A DNA stretch of 64,000 nt. It comes from Providencia alcalifaciens (lineage in GTDB: Bacteria; Pseudomonadota; Gammaproteobacteria; Enterobacterales; Enterobacteriaceae). The stretch lies in assembly GCF_020271745.1 (NCBI RefSeq), contig NZ_CP084296.1, forward strand, positions 1,054,001 to 1,118,000, read 5' to 3'. Below, in pieces: positions 60,311 to 64,000 of this stretch. A program made the translations under genes and the position numbers. The notes beneath the pieces are model-generated. The model saw only the letters and a program-made list of their open reading frames with translations. It ran no database searches and was not told where the DNA came from. Each line of letters opens with the position of its first letter. Positions within the stretch are counted from its first letter, which is position 1.

Positions 60311-61569
60311 CGCCATACTCCTTTTGTATCCACAACCCATTTTTGTGGGATAGCAGAACCTTGGATACCTTTAAACAGGTTATGGTCGACTAACATCAGG
60401 ATCACATCCGCTTCGCTCACCGCAGTTTCAATAGAAACCAGCTCCGCAATACCTTTCAGTGCAGTTGGTAATTCGTGAATATGTGGTTCAACCGCAAATG
60501 TTTTACCTGGGTTCCAGTTCGCAACCATCTTGGTGATGTGCATAGCTGGGCTTTCACGCAAGTCATCGATGTTTGGTTTAAAAGATAAACCGAAGCATGC
60601 AATCTTGATTTCATTCGCTTTTTTGCCAGTTTCCACTAAGCAGTCAGCCACTGCGGCTTTCACTTGATCAACAACCCAGATTGGCTTGCCATCGTTAACT
60701 AAACGCGCAGTGTGGATTAAACGAGATTGTTTTGGACTTTGTGCCACAATAAACCATGGGTCTACTGCGATGCAGTGACCACCAACGCCTGGACCCGGTT
60801 GCAGAATGTTCACGCGAGGGTGACGGTTTGCAAGGCTAATCAGTTCCCAAACATTGATATCTTGGTCTGCACAAATCAGCGATAACTCGTTGGCAAATGC
60901 GATGTTAACGTCACGGAAGCTGTTTTCCGTTAATTTACACATTTCAGCCGTTCTTGAGTTAGTGATTACACACTCACCTTCTAAGAAGATGTTGTACAGC
61001 TCGCTAGCACGCAGTGAAGATTTCGGTGTCATCCCGCCTACAACACGGTCGTTTTTGATCAGTTCAACCATCACTTGGCCTGGTAATACACGCTCAGGGC
61101 AGTATGCCACGTCGATATCGGCTTCTTCACCAGCTTGGTGAGGGAAGGTTAAATCAGGGCGAGCTGCTGCTAACCACTGCGCCATTTGCTCAGTCGTGCC
61201 CACTGGAGACGTGGACTCCAGAATGACTAAGTCGCCTTTTTTCAGGACTGGTGCGATAGATTCAGCCGCTGCTTTCACGTACACCAAATCAGGCTCGTGT
61301 TCACCTTTGAATGGTGTCGGAACAGCAATCAGGAATGCGTCTGCAGGTTGTGGCTTGGTGAAGGCTTTTAAGTGACCTTCTTCAACCGCTTTTTTCACCA
61401 CAACGTCCAGCTCAGGTTCCACAATATGGATTTTACCTTGATTGATAGTGTCAACAGCATGCTGGTTGACATCTACGCCGACAACCTGCTTCTTACGAGA
61501 TGCGAAGGCTGCCGCTGTTGGTAAACCGATATAACCGAGGCCGATAACAGAAATAGTTTCAAAACTCAT
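60307..61569 (-). CDS. wecC: WecC, UDP-ManNAc dehydrogenase
   Basis: WecC oxidises UDP-ManNAc to UDP-ManNAcA with NAD. The Rossmann motif is [14 protein letters not shown], the catalytic Cys is in [15 protein letters not shown], and [11 protein letters not shown] is typical of UDP-sugar dehydrogenases. ATG 61569 gives 420 residues, as in E. coli; longer readings are not supported. It overlaps wecB by four bases. Confidence 0.96.
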   Translation of the reverse strand: MSFETISVIGLGYIGLPTAAAFASRKKQVVGVDVNQHAVDTINQGKIHIVEPELDVVVKKAVEEGHLKAFTKPQPADAFLIAVPTPFKGEHEPDLVYVKAAAESIAPVLKKGDLVILESTSPVGTTEQMAQWLAAARPDLTFPHQAGEEADIDVAYCPERVLPGQVMVELIKNDRVVGGMTPKSSLRASELYNIFLEGECVITNSRTAEMCKLTENSFRDVNIAFANELSLICADQDINVWELISLANRHPRVNILQPGPGVGGHCIAVDPWFIVAQSPKQSRLIHTARLVNDGKPIWVVDQVKAAVADCLVETGKKANEIKIACFGLSFKPNIDDLRESPAMHITKMVANWNPGKTFAVEPHIHELPTALKGIAELVSIETAVSEADVILMLVDHNLFKGIQGSAIPQKWVVDTKGVWR

Positions 61570-62696
61570 AATTTCACCTGATTGCTTTTTAATGCTGCAA
61601 GAATACGCTGACAAGCATGACCATCACCATACGGGTTATGTGCGCGGCTCATTTCGTGATATTCCGCTTCATCTGTCAGTAACCGATTAACTTCATTTAC
61701 AATGGTTTGTGTATCTGTACCCACTAAACGGACTGTCCCTGCATCAACAGCTTCAGGGCGTTCGGTGGTATCTCTCATAACTAAAACAGGCTTGCCTAAA
61801 GATGGTGCCTCTTCTTGAATACCGCCGGAATCTGTTAAAATCAGATACGCGTGGTTCATCAAATAGACGAATGGCAGATATTCTTGAGGACTAATTAAGA
61901 TAATATTATCAATATCATGCAGAATACGTTTTACAGGCTCGCTCACATTCGGGTTTAAGTGAACAGGGTAAACCACTTGAACATCAGGGTGCGCTTGAGC
62001 GATATCCGCTAATGCATGACAAATGCGCTCGAAACCGCCACCAAAACTTTCACGGCGGTGGCCAGTCACAAGCAACATTTTTTTATTTGGATCGATAAAT
62101 GGGTAATTTGCGGCTAATTCAGCCATCATATTTTGGTTACCCATTACCTTCTCTTTGACCCACAACAGCGCATCAATGACGGTATTACCCGTCACAAAAA
62201 TATGGCTATCGGGAATGGATTCGTTGAGTAAGTTTTGGCGCGAGTTTTCTGTCGGCGCAAAATGGTACTGAGCAAGGTGTCCCGCAATTTTACGGTTACC
62301 TTCTTCTGGCCATGGTGAGTAGAGATTTCCTGTACGCAGCCCGGCTTCAACATGCCCAACTGGGATGCGATGATAGAATGCCGCAAGACTGGTTGCCATT
62401 GTCGTCGCGGTATCGCCATGCACAAGGACAACATCCGGTTGGAAATCCGCAAATACTGCCTTTAATCCTTCCAAAATACGGCAAGTAATATCGGTTAAAT
62501 CCTGACCTGGTTTCATAATGTTGAGATCATAATCGGGCGTGATCTCAAATAAGTTCAGTACTTGATCTAGCATTTCACGGTGCTGAGCGGTGACACACAC
62601 TTTCGCTTCAAAGTCTGCATCATCAGCAAGAGCATGAACCAATGGAGCCATTTTAATGGCTTCAGGCCGTGTGCCGAATACAGTCAATACTTTCAC
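61566..62696 (-). CDS. wecB: WecB, UDP-GlcNAc 2-epimerase
   Basis: WecB interconverts UDP-GlcNAc and UDP-ManNAc for [55 protein letters not shown] and [27 protein letters not shown] are all diagnostic. The protein has 376 residues, as in E. coli. Confidence 0.97.
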   Translation of the reverse strand: MKVLTVFGTRPEAIKMAPLVHALADDADFEAKVCVTAQHREMLDQVLNLFEITPDYDLNIMKPGQDLTDITCRILEGLKAVFADFQPDVVLVHGDTATTMATSLAAFYHRIPVGHVEAGLRTGNLYSPWPEEGNRKIAGHLAQYHFAPTENSRQNLLNESIPDSHIFVTGNTVIDALLWVKEKVMGNQNMMAELAANYPFIDPNKKMLLVTGHRRESFGGGFERICHALADIAQAHPDVQVVYPVHLNPNVSEPVKRILHDIDNIILISPQEYLPFVYLMNHAYLILTDSGGIQEEAPSLGKPVLVMRDTTERPEAVDAGTVRLVGTDTQTIVNEVNRLLTDEAEYHEMSRAHNPYGDGHACQRILAALKSNQVKL

Positions 62697-62755
62697 AGTG
62701 ACTCTCTTATATTTTCTTCGCAGTTTACTGCTTTCTTTAGTTTTAATGATGCTAT

Positions 62756-62785
62756 TTCGCCACCGACCTTGCCGCCGGTGGCGAA
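62756..62785 (-). other. Strong intercistronic hairpin between wzzE and wecB
   Basis: A ten-base perfect stem, ttcgccaccg (62756-62765) / cggtggcgaa (62776-62785), has a ten-base loop and no T run on the minus strand. It lies eight bases past the wzzE stop and 60 bases before the wecB start. Without a T run it is more likely an RNA-processing or decay barrier than a full terminator. Confidence 0.75.
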
Positions 62786-62792
62786 TATGACA

Positions 62793-63851
62793 TTACGATG
62801 GGCGACGGCGAGACAGTACCACTCCGGCACCTACTAACATACCAATTGCACCCCACAGAACAGCAATAAATGCTCTGCGCGGACTATCGCGTTTGATTGG
62901 ATCTTCAGGCGTTCGCAGATAACGGTACGCATGGAAATTATCTTGAAGAACAGGCTCAACATTCAGTGTCGATAACATCGCCACATTCTGATCATAATCT
63001 GTATCAAAATCTGGACCCGTTGCTTTTAACGTCTCAATTTGAGCTTGAAGTAATGGAACGCCTAACATAAACATTTTTGAGTCAGGAATTTCATTCACTG
63101 GCGCAGTAGTTTGATTACGCGAAATACCTTGTTTTTCCGCCACTTTAAGAGCTTGTTCAAGGCTATTTAGGCGACGATCATACGCTGCCGTTGCTACCAT
63201 CGCTTCACGTTTAACTAACGCTTTCATTGATTGGGTTTTGGTTGCCCACGTCCCTTTCAATTCATCATTCAAATTTGTGGTTGCGCGCTGATTAGCAAAT
63301 TCAATATATTCTCGTAAGAGTTGATTACTATCTGCTGCTGTTTCAGCCACTAACTTCACGCTATCTGTAGGATTTTTGAGCGCATCTGCTGGCGTATATT
63401 CGATATTGTTGATCAGCTCATCCAACAATGCCGCGTCCGCTTTCGGATCATTTTCCAAACGTTGCTTATAATATTCAGTACCTAACCAAAATTGGCGACG
63501 AGTATCGTAAGAACCGAGTTGTTTGGTAAATTCTTCATAAGCTTCTTTGGCAATCGTCGGTAATTGCCCTTCTTGTCCCACTACATTAATACGAGAATCA
63601 AGGTTGCGCAGAAACTGTTGCTGAGAATAGTAACTTCCCAGATTGTTCACAGTCGGTAAATCCGTGATAGCCGTAGTGCTCCACTTCGGCTGCATAAAAT
63701 AGGAAGCTCCCAGTGCAATCGCAGCAAAAATCACTGCACATGCGACGATCCAAATTTTACCCTGCCATAATGAACGGCATAAATCACGAATATCTAACTC
63801 CGCTTCAAGCGAGGTTTGATGTTGATTAGGTTGCGTTTCTGAGTTATTCAC
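62793..63851 (-). CDS. wzzE: WzzE, ECA chain-length regulator
   Basis: WzzE is a PCP1a copolymerase controlling ECA chain length. It has two membrane helices: residues 35-55 (ACAVIFAAIALGASYF) and the C-terminal end (VLWGAIGMLVGAGVVLS), with the periplasmic domain between. The proline-rich segment before the second helix is PVLQDN and EDPIKRDSPRRAF. The protein has 352 residues (E. coli 348). It starts at GTG 63851 with GAGG upstream. Confidence 0.94.
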   Translation of the reverse strand: MNNSETQPNQHQTSLEAELDIRDLCRSLWQGKIWIVACAVIFAAIALGASYFMQPKWSTTAITDLPTVNNLGSYYSQQQFLRNLDSRINVVGQEGQLPTIAKEAYEEFTKQLGSYDTRRQFWLGTEYYKQRLENDPKADAALLDELINNIEYTPADALKNPTDSVKLVAETAADSNQLLREYIEFANQRATTNLNDELKGTWATKTQSMKALVKREAMVATAAYDRRLNSLEQALKVAEKQGISRNQTTAPVNEIPDSKMFMLGVPLLQAQIETLKATGPDFDTDYDQNVAMLSTLNVEPVLQDNFHAYRYLRTPEDPIKRDSPRRAFIAVLWGAIGMLVGAGVVLSRRRPS

Positions 63852-63880
63852 TGCACAGAACCTCTATAGTTCGTTTGTCG

Positions 63881-64000
63881 TTACCGGACCGCACTCTTAC
63901 GCGCACGACGTCTAATTCGTTTGATAAAACGGGCGACTTTCCATGCTCGCTTGATGCAGTAACCATACATCATAAATACAAGCAAAAATAATGCCAACAT
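63881..64000 (-). CDS. wecA: WecA, undecaprenyl-phosphate GlcNAc-1-phosphate transferase (3' end)
   Basis: Only the last 39 codons and the stop are present; the gene runs off the right edge. The sequence ends a membrane helix (LALFLLVFMMYGYCIKRAWKV), then a basic tail (RFIKRIRRRARK), as in the WecA C terminus. WecA makes the lipid-linked GlcNAc that starts ECA. Its position before wzzE matches E. coli. Confidence 0.9.
   Translation of the reverse strand: MLALFLLVFMMYGYCIKRAWKVARFIKRIRRRARKSAVR

Overview
The window reads as chromosomal DNA of an enterobacterium of the Morganellaceae, most likely Providencia. This rests on the AT-rich spacers, on proteins that are close to but clearly different from those of E. 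coli, and on conserved enterobacterial gene blocks joined in a non-E. coli order. There is no rRNA, CRISPR array, insertion sequence or prophage. Most genes are core housekeeping genes. The unusual material lies in the spacers and in one AT-rich accessory stretch (28.3-34.9 kb).

Layout. (1) 1-11.0 kb, minus strand: the end of nsrR, purA, then the tsaE-amiB-mutL-miaA-hfq-hflX-hflK-hflC superoperon. (2) 11.2-20.9 kb: queG, a spacer with two perfect DnaA boxes that matches the position of E. coli datA, three identical tRNA-Gly genes, a relBE locus with a broken relE, orn, then rsgA, psd, mscM and a small membrane protein. (3) 20.9-28.3 kb: a Sel1-repeat protein, yigL, pldB, recQ, pldA, yigI and rarD, blocks that lie far from psd in E. 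coli, so a rearrangement junction is here. (4) 28.3-34.9 kb, accessory: a candidate structured leader RNA, a PuuP-like permease, a YtcJ-like amidohydrolase, an unlisted hok/sok-type toxin locus, a 2OG-Fe(II) oxygenase and a coiled-coil protein of unknown function. (5) 34.9-48.6 kb: uvrD-yigB-xerC-yigA-dapF-lptM, cyaY, cyaA and hemCDXY. (6) 48.8-50.3 kb: a small membrane ORF, the sRNA gene glmZ with a sigma-54-type promoter and three GlrR-type sites, then tRNA-Arg, -His, -Leu and -Pro. (7) 50.4-64.0 kb: thrP and the enterobacterial common antigen (ECA) operon wecA-wzzE-wecB-wecC-rffG-rffH-wecD-wecE-wzxE-wecF-wzyE-wecG.

How the genes work together. The wec operon makes the lipid-linked ECA trisaccharide (GlcNAc, ManNAcA, Fuc4NAc), flips it and polymerises it. 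hemC and hemD make uroporphyrinogen III. The miaA-hfq-hfl cluster covers tRNA modification, sRNA chaperoning and FtsH control. uvrD, mutL, recQ and xerC serve DNA repair and chromosome resolution. GlmZ links to cell-wall precursor supply. All functions are from recognition of families and motifs by eye; no search was run.
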